Shown here: piece after piece, positions 43,716-51,639 of the stretch
How positions within the stretch are numbered: the first letter of the stretch is position 1
Layout of the letters: each line of letters begins with the position of its first letter
Assembly (NCBI RefSeq): GCF_014203955.1
Contig: NZ_JACHKA010000001.1
Location: 744,001-808,000 of the forward strand
Reading direction: 5' to 3'
Source: Sphingobium lignivorans
GTDB lineage: Bacteria; Pseudomonadota; Alphaproteobacteria; Sphingomonadales; Sphingomonadaceae
Length of the DNA: 64,000 bases
Translations under genes and position numbers: made by a program
The notes under the pieces: generated by a model
What the model was told of the DNA's origin: nothing
Database searches by the model: none
Seen by the model: only the letters and a program-made list of their open reading frames with translations

Positions 43716-45167
43716 ATGAGCGAGGTGGACGGGCTCAACCGCTTGCAGTTTGCGGATGGTGCCGATGCGCATCTGATCGGCGGGCGGCCAGTGACGGGCA
43801 ATGCAGGGTTCGAGGTGATCGATCCCGCCACGGGCCGCGCGTTCGCGCTGTGCCCCGATGCGTCCCGCGCGGATCTGGATGCCGCCGTGGCGGCCGCGCG
43901 CGCCGCTTTCCCGGGCTGGGCCGCACGGACCTATGAGGACAGGCGCGCGCTGATCGCAGCCCTGGCCGACCGGATCAGCGCGGCGGCCGACGATCTCGCG
44001 CCGCTGCTCACGCGGGAGCATGGCAAGCCCCTCGCGCAGGCGCGCATGGAACTGGCGGTCTCGGGCCATCACATGAAGCAGCTCTCCGCGCTCGACCTGG
44101 CTGACGAGGTGCTGCGTGACGATGAGCGCGGGAAAGTGGAGCTGCGCTGGCATCCCCTGGGCGTCGTCGGCGCGATCGCGCCCTGGAACTTCCCGATTGC
44201 GCTCGCCATGCACAAGGTCGCGCAGGCGCTCTATACCGGCAACACGCTGATCCTGAAGCCATCGCCCTACACGCCGCTCACCACGCTGGCGATCGGCCGT
44301 CTGGTGGCTGACCTGCTCCCGCCCGGCGTGCTCAACATCCTGGCCGGTGGCAATGATCTGGGCGCCTGGATGACCGCGCATGAGGGGATCGACAAGATCA
44401 GCTTCACCGGCTCGGTCGCCACCGGCAAGAAGGTGATGGCCAGCGCCGCCGCCACGCTCAAGCGCATCACGCTGGAGCTGGGCGGCAATGATGCGACGCT
44501 GGTGCTGGAGGATGCCGATCTCGATCTGGCGGCGGCCGGGGTGGCGCGCAGCGGCTTCTACAATTGCGGGCAGATCTGCATGGCCATCAAGCGCGTCTAT
44601 GTGGCCGAGCCCGTGCGCGATGCCTTTCTCGGCAAGCTGGTCGAGAAGGTGAGCGCGCTCAAGGTGGGCCCCGGCAGCGCGGGCGGCATGGACATGGGGC
44701 CGATCCAGAACGGACCGCAATATGAGAAGGTGAAGGCCTATCTCGCCGATGCCCTTGCCCGTCCCGGCGCGCAGGTGCTGACGGGTGGGCAAGTGCTGCC
44801 GGGAGAAGGCTATTTCATCGAGCCGACCGTCATCGCCGGGCTGGACGAGACCGTGCCGCTGGTCTGCGAGGAGCAGTTCGGCCCGGTCATGCCCGTGCTC
44901 AGCTTCGCCAGCGAGGATGAAGCCGTGCAGCGCGCCAATGACAGCCGCTTCGGCCTCGGCGCCTCCGTCTGGAGCACGGACGAAACCCGCGCGCGCGCCG
45001 TCGCCGGGCAACTGATGGCCGGCACGGTCTGGATCAACCGCCACGGCCTCAATGAGTCAGACGTGCCCTTCGGCGGCATGAAGGAGTCCGGCTACGGCCG
45101 CGAGCATGGCGTGCTGGGGATACGGGCGTATCAGGAACTGCAGGTGGTGAGCCGGCCGGTGGGGTGA
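43716..45167 (+). CDS. Aldehyde dehydrogenase
   Basis: A 483-residue ALDH with GAIAPWNFP, ISFTGSVATGKKVMASA, catalytic Glu in ITLELGGND, nucleophile Cys in FYNCGQICMAIKR and EEQFGPVMPVL. It is a close paralogue of the enzyme at 19398. An ALDH between a hydroxycinnamate/vanillate-type gene set could oxidise vanillin or a related benzaldehyde, but the family is broad and I cannot fix the substrate. GGGAGAAGG precedes ATG 43716. It follows the MarR gene on the same strand. Confidence 0.9.
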   Translation: MSEVDGLNRLQFADGADAHLIGGRPVTGNAGFEVIDPATGRAFALCPDASRADLDAAVAAARAAFPGWAARTYEDRRALIAALADRISAAADDLAPLLTREHGKPLAQARMELAVSGHHMKQLSALDLADEVLRDDERGKVELRWHPLGVVGAIAPWNFPIALAMHKVAQALYTGNTLILKPSPYTPLTTLAIGRLVADLLPPGVLNILAGGNDLGAWMTAHEGIDKISFTGSVATGKKVMASAAATLKRITLELGGNDATLVLEDADLDLAAAGVARSGFYNCGQICMAIKRVYVAEPVRDAFLGKLVEKVSALKVGPGSAGGMDMGPIQNGPQYEKVKAYLADALARPGAQVLTGGQVLPGEGYFIEPTVIAGLDETVPLVCEEQFGPVMPVLSFASEDEAVQRANDSRFGLGASVWSTDETRARAVAGQLMAGTVWINRHGLNESDVPFGGMKESGYGREHGVLGIRAYQELQVVSRPVG

Positions 45168-45244
45168 GGGGGCTGGCGAAAACTGAAGCTGGGACCGGGG
45201 CGCTTTTAAATTGTGCTATGAGGCCAAAAGCGCATTCAGCGACC

Positions 45245-45559
45245 TTACGCTAGAATACGCTTCGTGCATTCATCTGGGAAAACTAGATGAGCATTTTGTG
45301 CTCGGACGGCGTCGATTTCCTTGGCCTCTTCAAATGTCATTAAAGAGAGATCCAGTGGAAGCGGGAGATACTCCGGATCCACCTCATGGCGCAATGTATC
45401 AGCCTGTTGATCGCTTATGCATAGTATCAGTAAATCGATATCGGCAGCCGCGGGATCGTCCCGATCAACCGAACCAAAAAGATACCACTCGCTTCCGTCC
45501 GGAAGGGTTCCGAGGCTTCTCGCCAAATTGATTATAGATCGAACTACGGAATCGCGCAT
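45245..45559 (-). CDS. Minimal nucleotidyltransferase (pol-beta superfamily)
   Basis: A 104-residue protein with the nucleotidyltransferase signature: FGS (Gly29-Ser30) followed by the metal-binding pair Asp40-x-Asp42 in ADIDLLI. This matches stand-alone MNT-type domains, known as antitoxins that AMPylate a partner and as parts of other mobile modules. Its ATG overlaps the stop of the preceding gene (TGATG), so it is the last gene of a coupled three-gene operon. AT-richer than flanking genes. Confidence 0.75.
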   Translation of the reverse strand: MRDSVVRSIINLARSLGTLPDGSEWYLFGSVDRDDPAAADIDLLILCISDQQADTLRHEVDPEYLPLPLDLSLMTFEEAKEIDAVRAQNAHLVFPDECTKRILA

Positions 45560-46200
45560 CAGTGTCGAAGTCTCTGCATCAACCCTTTGAATGTTAATAC
45601 TTCCGCGCCCATGGAAGCGGCGGCCTCTTCAGCGGCGCTTGTGACTGAACCATAGCTGGTCTTTTTGACTGCAAGATCAAATGTTCCAAACCGATCACGT
45701 GCGCTTCTTACATCTTCTGCACTTACGTGATAGCCATCTACAAGCGCGATTTTCAGAGCTCCTCCCTTTCGGCGATGAGCTTCGAAAACCTCGTCATAAA
45801 TTCGGGTGACGGAGCGAACGTTAGAATGCTGGCTGATCGCCTGCTCGAAGAAAGCCCAGTTTTTATTGCGATAGCCGGTGACGTCGCCGCTACGAGCGGC
45901 TTTGCTAAGGTCTCCTAACGTTCCAAAGGCCGCTGGAGCTGCAAAAATTACCGATATCGCACCTCCGCTCCAGAGCGTCTTCGAAGGCACATTAACGACA
46001 AACTGTGGTTTATCTGAATTCGAAAAGAGCGGCTGTACGTGCTCACGCAAAATCACATCTTTGATACCGATGACAGCGACGTGGATTGGATCGAAATTAT
46101 GAGGTTTAATCAAAAGAAAGTTTGAAGGTGTGCGGCCAACAACAGTCAGGCCATCATCCGGATCGATCTTGCTTACGACCCAGTCGGTGACATTTCCCAT
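45559..46200 (-). CDS. Unknown protein, middle gene of HNH/nucleotidyltransferase operon
   Basis: A 213-residue protein I do not recognise. It starts MGNVTDWVVSKIDPDDGL, has alternating strand/helix pattern and a conserved-looking C-terminal half (GGALKIALVDGYHVSAEDVRSA; FGTFDLAVKKTSYGSVT; ASMGAEVLTFKGLMQRL). No signal peptide or membrane helix is visible. The ALVDGYH and FDLAVKKTSYG segments could belong to a Rossmann-like or nuclease-like core, but this is a guess. It is 3 nt from the HNH gene and overlaps the nucleotidyltransferase gene by 1 nt. Confidence 0.7.
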   Translation of the reverse strand: MGNVTDWVVSKIDPDDGLTVVGRTPSNFLLIKPHNFDPIHVAVIGIKDVILREHVQPLFSNSDKPQFVVNVPSKTLWSGGAISVIFAAPAAFGTLGDLSKAARSGDVTGYRNKNWAFFEQAISQHSNVRSVTRIYDEVFEAHRRKGGALKIALVDGYHVSAEDVRSARDRFGTFDLAVKKTSYGSVTSAAEEAAASMGAEVLTFKGLMQRLRH

Positions 46201-46203
46201 CGA

Positions 46204-46899
46204 TCAACTCCCCAAAATGGAGGCCATTGCGTCTGGAAAGCGCGAGGCGTCATTATTCAAGTTCTCGATATGATATGCCTCAAGGTCATCAATATGCTGA
46301 CGGAACAGTTCCAGCGTCGCTCGCTCATTTCCACGGAGCAGTATTCGGTTCGCGTCCAGCAGTGCAAGCATGCGTTTGTTGTTCGGTAAGATGCAGGTGA
46401 GCATCTTCCGCTTCCACCGCTCAGCCGCCCCGCTTTCAGGATTTTGAGCAGCTTCAATGTGGGGGCCATATCGGTCGAACACTACCCGGTTCTGGCACAA
46501 GGTTGGTTCTATTGCCGCCCTAGCTGCTTCGCGCGAATCGAAGGCTACGACACCAAACAACGTCTTGAGTTTCTCGGCATGGCCGCGCTTCCAGCCCAAT
46601 ATCGTCTCGTCAGTGTAAGCGTCGGGAGCCTTGTCAACGATGGTGTGACAGTTCGCGCAAAGCATCACAAGATTGTCGAACGAACCTCGCTCAGCCTCTG
46701 TCAGACCGCCCGTGCCCCTAGGGCCTGCCCCGCTTGCAGCGAAGACATGGGCCATTTCTGCAATGTGAACGGACCTGCCATCTGCATCGATGAATAGCTC
46801 ACGTTCGCAGGCAGGATTCTGGCAATATCCGGCCGAGGCGGCAAAGAGCCGTCGCTGTGTGTGGGAGTCTGGCGAGGCCGCGCCACGGGGACAGGCCAT
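46204..46899 (-). CDS. HNH endonuclease
   Basis: A 231-residue protein with an N-terminal HNH domain. Zinc-binding cysteines are Cys26 and Cys31 (GYCQNPACE) and Cys81 and Cys84 (CANCH). The catalytic set is His51 (IAEMAHV), Asn76 (FDNLVMLCANCH) and His85. The C-terminal half (about 110-231) is helical, unrecognised, and could sense or bind a target. The domain cleaves DNA nonspecifically or at modified sites in known relatives. First gene of a coupled three-gene operon, AT-richer than the neighbours and set in a catabolic region. Confidence 0.82.
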   Translation of the reverse strand: MACPRGAASPDSHTQRRLFAASAGYCQNPACERELFIDADGRSVHIAEMAHVFAASGAGPRGTGGLTEAERGSFDNLVMLCANCHTIVDKAPDAYTDETILGWKRGHAEKLKTLFGVVAFDSREAARAAIEPTLCQNRVVFDRYGPHIEAAQNPESGAAERWKRKMLTCILPNNKRMLALLDANRILLRGNERATLELFRQHIDDLEAYHIENLNNDASRFPDAMASILGS

Positions 46900-47015
46900 T
46901 TCGTTCGTTACCTATTTGGGTTAATCGTAGAAATGAAGGTTATGATTTGCGCTGGCTCGGCGATGACCGAATGACGGCGCGTTTTAGTCAAAATAGGTTT
47001 ACAAATCTACTCCCC

Positions 47016-48737
47016 CTACCGCCCCACCTTCACCTCCACCAACACCTGCCGCTTCTCCTCCCGGATCACCCGCGCCGCCTCGCGCAGCGTGTCGGCCAGC
47101 GCGGTCGGCTCGGCCACGCGTGCGGTCCAGGCGCGTGAGGCCTGCGCGATCTTGCAGAAGTCGGGCAGCGGCTCGAGCGAGGTGATCGGCATCACATTGG
47201 CGCGCGCGGCGTGGCCCTTGGGGTAGATGCCCAGGGTCGATCCGCGCACCGCGCCCCAGATGCCGTTATTATAGACGATGGTGAGCAGCGGCAGGCCGTG
47301 CGCCTCGGCGATCTGGTGGCAGGCAACCGGATTGGCGAACATGTAGCTGCCATCGCCCACCGTCGCGATGACGAGCCGGTCACGGTCCGCCAGTTGCACG
47401 CCCAGCGCGGCGGGGAGCCCCCAGCCGAGCCCGCCGGAAATCGGGTTCTGGAAGAACTGGTTGCCGCGCAGGCCGGTCACGAATTCCGGCTTGGCGCCCA
47501 GCTCGCTGACGATGCAGCCCTCCGCGCCGATCAGCTCCACGATGGTGCGGGTGACGAAGGCGGCGGACATGGGCGGCCCGGCGCGCACGGCGCTGTCCAG
47601 CTGCGCGCGCCGCGCGGCGTGGCGCTCGGCCAGCCGGGCGAAGCGGGCGGTATGGTCGCGCGCGGGCGTCATGGCCTGCATCGCATTGTCCAGCGCGGCG
47701 ATGATGTGAGCAGACTCGCCGGTCAGCGCCAGATCGGTGGCGAAGCCGCGCAGGGGCACTTCCAACTGGTGCGGGTCTGCCCCGGCCTGGATCACCGTCG
47801 CCTGCTCGGCAAAGCCGTGGCGGTGCGGCAGCCAGGGCACAATGGCATCGAGAACCAGCACCACGTCCGCCGCCGCCAGGTCCTCGCCCGGGTCGAACCC
47901 GCCATGCATGGGCGAGGCGCCGTCGATGGAGAGCTGCGAGGGCCAGAACTCGACCACGGGGATCGCGTGGCGCTCGGCAAAGGCTGTGAGTGCGTCGAAC
48001 CCGCCGCCGCGTGCGCCAGTACGAAAGGCGATGATCAGCGGGCGCTCCGCGGCATCGAGCAGCCGCGCGGCCTGCGCCAGATCTTCCGGGTGCGGCGCGG
48101 CGCGGGCGGGGGCATTGCGTGGCTTGCTGTCTCGATAGGTCGTCACCTCGCACAGCGCCTCGCGCGGCAGGCCCAGATACACCGGGCCGCGCGGGCTGGA
48201 GGTGGCGATGGCCACGGCGCGATCGACCAGCGGGGCGATCTGCTCGGGGCGGGAGAGGGTGGCGTCCCACTTCACCGGCTCGCGCACCATCGCGGTCTGG
48301 TCGCGCATGTTCTGGCCCCAGTTGATCGGCGAGTTGCGGTGGCCGAGGGGGCCGTGTTCCGTATGCGGGGTGATGCCGCTGGCGAGGATCATCGGCACCT
48401 GGTCGGATGCCGCGTTGAGCACGCCCATCACGCAATTGGCCAGCCCGACATTGGTGTGGACCATCACCGCTTGCGGGCGTCCGGTCGCGAGGTAATAGCC
48501 ATGCGCCATGCCGAGCGCGGCCGTCTCATGCGGCACGATGACCGGGGTGGGCACCTTGAAATCGGCGGTCTGCGCATGGGCATAGCCCTCGATGATGGGT
48601 GCGAAATCGGTGCCGCCATTGGCGAAAAGATAATCGATGCCGTTGGCCGCGAGGCGTCGCAGGAAGATCTCGCCAGCGGAGGCCTCGATCTCGTCGCTGC
48701 CAGCGGATCGGAGCGCGTGGGCGGTCGGCGTGGTCAT
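47016..48737 (-). CDS. Thiamine-pyrophosphate-dependent enzyme
   Basis: A 573-residue protein of the acetolactate synthase/benzoylformate decarboxylase superfamily. The ThDP glutamate is in IVPHETAALGMAHGYY; the Mg-ThDP motif is GDGSYMFANP...IVYNN. The middle FAD-like domain is present without obvious FAD signatures. Substrates in the family are 2-oxo acids (decarboxylation or carboligation); an aryl-glyoxylate or pyruvate-type acid from ring cleavage is possible. ATG 48737 follows GGGAGAGACC; the much longer frame upstream of it is shadow. It is divergent from the MetE-like gene, with a MarR-type palindrome between. Confidence 0.88.
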   Translation of the reverse strand: MTTPTAHALRSAGSDEIEASAGEIFLRRLAANGIDYLFANGGTDFAPIIEGYAHAQTADFKVPTPVIVPHETAALGMAHGYYLATGRPQAVMVHTNVGLANCVMGVLNAASDQVPMILASGITPHTEHGPLGHRNSPINWGQNMRDQTAMVREPVKWDATLSRPEQIAPLVDRAVAIATSSPRGPVYLGLPREALCEVTTYRDSKPRNAPARAAPHPEDLAQAARLLDAAERPLIIAFRTGARGGGFDALTAFAERHAIPVVEFWPSQLSIDGASPMHGGFDPGEDLAAADVVLVLDAIVPWLPHRHGFAEQATVIQAGADPHQLEVPLRGFATDLALTGESAHIIAALDNAMQAMTPARDHTARFARLAERHAARRAQLDSAVRAGPPMSAAFVTRTIVELIGAEGCIVSELGAKPEFVTGLRGNQFFQNPISGGLGWGLPAALGVQLADRDRLVIATVGDGSYMFANPVACHQIAEAHGLPLLTIVYNNGIWGAVRGSTLGIYPKGHAARANVMPITSLEPLPDFCKIAQASRAWTARVAEPTALADTLREAARVIREEKRQVLVEVKVGR

Positions 48738-48767
48738 GGTCTCTCCCGGTCCATTGTTGCTGTTATG

Positions 48768-48782
48768 GTTGTCATTGATAAC
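48768..48782 (+). promoter_or_regulatory. Palindrome GTTGTC-ATT-GATAAC (MarR-type box 3)
   Basis: An imperfect palindrome, one mismatch from GTTGTC-N3-GACAAC. It lies 31 nt before the TPP enzyme start and 109 nt before the MetE-like start. Its position between divergent genes agrees with the two perfect copies at 33012 and 42893. Confidence 0.5.
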
Positions 48783-48890
48783 GAAATTGATATCTGGTTC
48801 AAGGAAACAAGAGAGAGGGCCCGGGGAATCGGGTCGTGCCGATTGTTTCCTTGATCCACAAAAATGCCACGCCAGCGGGAGAGATTTTCG

Positions 48891-50000
48891 ATGAAGCCAG
48901 CGCCGTTCCGTGCCGACCATGTCGGCAGTCTGATCCGCCCCGATTATCTCATCGAGGCGCGCAATCGCCATGCGAACGGGGAGATCGACGCGGACGAGCT
49001 GACCACCATCCAGCAGAAAGCCATTCGCGAGGTGGTCGCGCTGCAGGAAGGGCTGGGGCTCAAGTCCATCACCGATGGCGAATATAATCGCGGCAGCTGG
49101 CATACCGACTTCCTGCTGCGCTTCGAGAATGTCGAGCCGTGGCAGTCCAAGTACAAGACGACGTTCCACAATGAGCAGGGCACGGTGGAGAGCAAGCCGC
49201 ACACCGTGCGCGTCGCCGGCAAGCTCGCGCGGCCGAAGCCGATCTTCGTGGAGGATTTCAAATATCTGAAGTCGGTGACGAAGGAGACGCCCAAGATCAC
49301 CATTCCTTCGCCCTCGATCATGCATTTTCGTGGAGGGCGCGAAGCGATCGACACGGAAGCCTATCCGACGATGGAGGAATTCTATGCCGATCTCGCGGCC
49401 GTCTATGCCGAGGAGATCGGGGACCTGATCGATGCAGGCTGCCGCTATCTGCAGATCGACGAGACGAACTTTGCCTATCTGTGCGATCCCAGCCTGCGCG
49501 CGCAGGTGCAGACCAGCATCGGCGAGGATCCGGACGAACTGCCCCATGTCTATGCCCGGCTCATCAATGCGGCGATTGCCGCTCGCCCGGATGACATGGC
49601 GGTCTGCATGCATGTGTGTCGCGGCAATTTCGCGGGGCGCTGGGTTGCGGAAGGCGGCTATGAACCAATCGCGGACGTGATGTTCAATGAGCTGAATATC
49701 GACGGCTATTTCCTCGAATATGATTCGGACCGCGCGGGCGGTTTCGAGCCGCTGCGCTTCGTGCCGAAGGGCAAGACCGTCGTGCTGGGCCTGGTGACGA
49801 CCAAGCGCGGCCAGATGGAAAGTGCTGACGAACTCAAGCGCCGCATCGAGGAAGCTTCGAAGTTCGTGAGCATCGATCAGCTCGCGCTTTCGCCGCAATG
49901 CGGCTTCTCGAGCGGCATCGGCGGCAACACGATGGGCATCGAGGACGAGAAGCAGAAGCTGGCGCTGGTGGTGAAGGTGGCCGAGGAAGTCTGGGGCTGA
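48891..50000 (+). CDS. Core-MetE-like methyltransferase (cobalamin-independent methionine synthase C-terminal fold)
   Basis: A 369-residue protein made only of the catalytic half of methionine synthase MetE. It begins PAPFRADHVGSLIRPDYL. The zinc ligands are all visible: His and Cys in MHVCRGNF, Glu in YFLEYDSDRAG, Cys in SPQCGFSSG. Lacking the N-terminal half that binds methyltetrahydrofolate, it may take a methyl group from another donor. In a gene set for methoxylated aromatics it could pass on a methyl group from O-demethylation, but this is inference. GGGAGAG precedes ATG 48891. Confidence 0.88.
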   Translation: MKPAPFRADHVGSLIRPDYLIEARNRHANGEIDADELTTIQQKAIREVVALQEGLGLKSITDGEYNRGSWHTDFLLRFENVEPWQSKYKTTFHNEQGTVESKPHTVRVAGKLARPKPIFVEDFKYLKSVTKETPKITIPSPSIMHFRGGREAIDTEAYPTMEEFYADLAAVYAEEIGDLIDAGCRYLQIDETNFAYLCDPSLRAQVQTSIGEDPDELPHVYARLINAAIAARPDDMAVCMHVCRGNFAGRWVAEGGYEPIADVMFNELNIDGYFLEYDSDRAGGFEPLRFVPKGKTVVLGLVTTKRGQMESADELKRRIEEASKFVSIDQLALSPQCGFSSGIGGNTMGIEDEKQKLALVVKVAEEVWG

Positions 50001-50048
50001 GCCGAGGCGGTCTGACGGGCGTCGCAAGGGCGCGATGCCCGCAGGGCC

Positions 50049-51053
50049 TCAGGCGATGCGGAAGATGCGCGCGGCATTGCCGCCCGCGACCATCGCCTTC
50101 ACATCCTCCGGGATCGGCGCCGTCCTGATGAACTGCACGGCCGGCGCCATCGGCTGATAGGGATAGTCGATGGCCCACATCACATTTTCAGGCCCGAGCA
50201 CCTCGATCGAATAACGCAGCGCCGCGTGGCTCTCCACGCCGCTGGTGGTGATCGCGAAGTTGCGGCGGAAATATTCCGACGGCCTGAGCTTGAGCTTCGG
50301 CGCTCCGCCGAACGTCGTTGCATTGCCGTGCATATAGTCGAGGCGCCAGAGCCAGAAGGGAATGGCCTCCCCCATATGCCCGAGCACGATCTTCAGCCGG
50401 GGGAAACGGTCGAACAGGCCGGAGAGGATCATGCGCACCGCATTGGTGCTGGTCTCGATGCCATAGCCCCAGATCGCCGAGTTCATGCCATAGTCGCGAA
50501 ACGCCCGGTCGATCTGCTTTGAGGGCGCGCGGGGATGGATGTACAGCGCGAGACCGCTCGCCTCGATCGCTTCGAAGATCGGATGGAAGAAGGGGTCGTC
50601 ATAATAAAGATCATTGGTGTGGCTGTTGATCACCAGCCCGTTGAGCCGAAGCTGCGTAGCGACGCGCTCGATCTCGCGGGCCGCGCTGGCGGGATCCTGT
50701 GGCGCGAAGGTGCCGAGCCCCGCGAAGCGCGCCGGATTGGCCGCGACCGTCTGGGCCATGAGGTCATTGGCGATCCGCGCGAGCCGGGTGCCCGTCTCCG
50801 CGTCGAACATCTGCACGCCGGGCGCTGTGAGGGACAGGAGATGCATGTCGATCCCATTGCTGTCCATCTCGGCAAGCCGCTCGCCGGTCACGTCGCTGAG
50901 CCGACCGATCATGGCGGGGCGGGCAGGCTCGTCGCCATAGACATCCCGCACCAAAATCATGTCGAGGCTGGCATCGTCCGTCCGCGAATGGGCGCGGAGC
51001 GCGTCCACCACGGGCTGAAAGGTGACGGCTTCCTCGGTGGCGATCAGTCGCAT
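50049..51053 (-). CDS. Amidohydrolase-superfamily decarboxylase (LigW/gamma-resorcylate type)
   Basis: A 334-residue COG2159 protein. Metal-site residues match those of 5-carboxyvanillate decarboxylase LigW: Glu7 in IATEEA, His173 in YIHPRAP, His226 in LGHMGEAIPFWLWRLDYMH, Asp296 in AIDYPYQ. The family removes a ring carboxylate without a cofactor, using a divalent metal. A 5-carboxyvanillate- or dihydroxybenzoate-like acid is the likely substrate. AGGAG lies 9 nt before ATG 51053. It is divergent from the FerC-like regulator, with a palindrome between them. Confidence 0.88.
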   Translation of the reverse strand: MRLIATEEAVTFQPVVDALRAHSRTDDASLDMILVRDVYGDEPARPAMIGRLSDVTGERLAEMDSNGIDMHLLSLTAPGVQMFDAETGTRLARIANDLMAQTVAANPARFAGLGTFAPQDPASAAREIERVATQLRLNGLVINSHTNDLYYDDPFFHPIFEAIEASGLALYIHPRAPSKQIDRAFRDYGMNSAIWGYGIETSTNAVRMILSGLFDRFPRLKIVLGHMGEAIPFWLWRLDYMHGNATTFGGAPKLKLRPSEYFRRNFAITTSGVESHAALRYSIEVLGPENVMWAIDYPYQPMAPAVQFIRTAPIPEDVKAMVAGGNAARIFRIA

Positions 51054-51098
51054 CGGCACGCTCTCCTCTTTTCCGCAGCTTGACATCAGCCGGTTTTC

Positions 51099-51117
51099 AT
51101 ATCAAGCAACTTGATAT
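51099..51117 (+). promoter_or_regulatory. Perfect palindrome ATATCAAG-CAA-CTTGATAT (candidate FerC-type operator)
   Basis: An 8-bp inverted repeat with a 3-nt spacer, in the 94-nt space between the decarboxylase and the MarR (FerC-like) gene. It is the right size for a MarR dimer site and would control both divergent transcripts. A half-site-like CACTTGTCAATT follows at 51123-51134. It differs from the GTTGTC box, so a different MarR protein is expected. Confidence 0.55.
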
Positions 51118-51147
51118 AAATTCACTTGTCAATTGGGCGGACTCTTC

Positions 51148-51639
51148 ATGGCCATTGCTGCCGAGAAACGGGCGATCACGGGGGGGAATGGCCGCGCGCG
51201 CTATCGGCTGCTCTATCTGCTCAAGCGGAGTTACACCGTCGCCAAGCTCGGACTGGATGACGTTGTCCGCGAGCATGGCCTGTCCGCGAGCGATTTCACG
51301 CTGCTCTCCTTCCTGCGCCAGCTTGAGCCCTGCTCGGCCGCCGACCTCGCCCGCGCGCAGAATGTGACGCCGCAGGCCACGACGCAGCAGGTCGCCCAGC
51401 TGAAGGCCAAGCAACTCGTCGTCAGCGAAGCCAGTCCGGTCAATCGGCGCATCTCGCTGATCACCATGACGCCGCTGGGGCGCGCTCGGCTCGCCGAAGT
51501 GAGCAAGCAGGCGCGGCGTCTGGAGGACGAGATGATGGCCGGCCTGAGCGATGCGGAACGCACCGCGCTCATCGGCCTGCTGGGGCGCATGATCGAAACT
51601 GTCGAACACAAAGAGAATGAGGATGCCGATGTCGGATGA
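51148..51639 (+). CDS. ferC: MarR-family regulator (FerC-like)
   Basis: A 163-residue MarR protein: VVREHGLSASDFTLLSFLRQLEP, recognition region SAADLARAQNVTPQATTQQVAQLKAKQLVVSE, wing RRISLITMTPLGRARL. In SYK-6 ferulate catabolism the MarR repressor FerC sits directly upstream of ferB and is relieved by hydroxycinnamoyl-CoA. Here the gene lies in the same position before the FerB-like gene and overlaps it by 11 nt. The symbol rests on this context and not on a direct sequence match. ATG 51148 chosen; a TTG at 51133 is possible. Confidence 0.75.
   Translation: MAIAAEKRAITGGNGRARYRLLYLLKRSYTVAKLGLDDVVREHGLSASDFTLLSFLRQLEPCSAADLARAQNVTPQATTQQVAQLKAKQLVVSEASPVNRRISLITMTPLGRARLAEVSKQARRLEDEMMAGLSDAERTALIGLLGRMIETVEHKENEDADVG

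Noticed and set aside
48891..50000. Standard methionine synthase MetE
   Set aside because: At 369 residues it is half the length of MetE and lacks the N-terminal folate-binding half; the gene is in a catabolic setting.
47016..50027. A single 1003-residue open frame on the minus strand
   Set aside because: Only the part from ATG 48737 encodes the TPP enzyme, with a proper ribosome binding site. The upstream part is antisense to the MetE-like gene.
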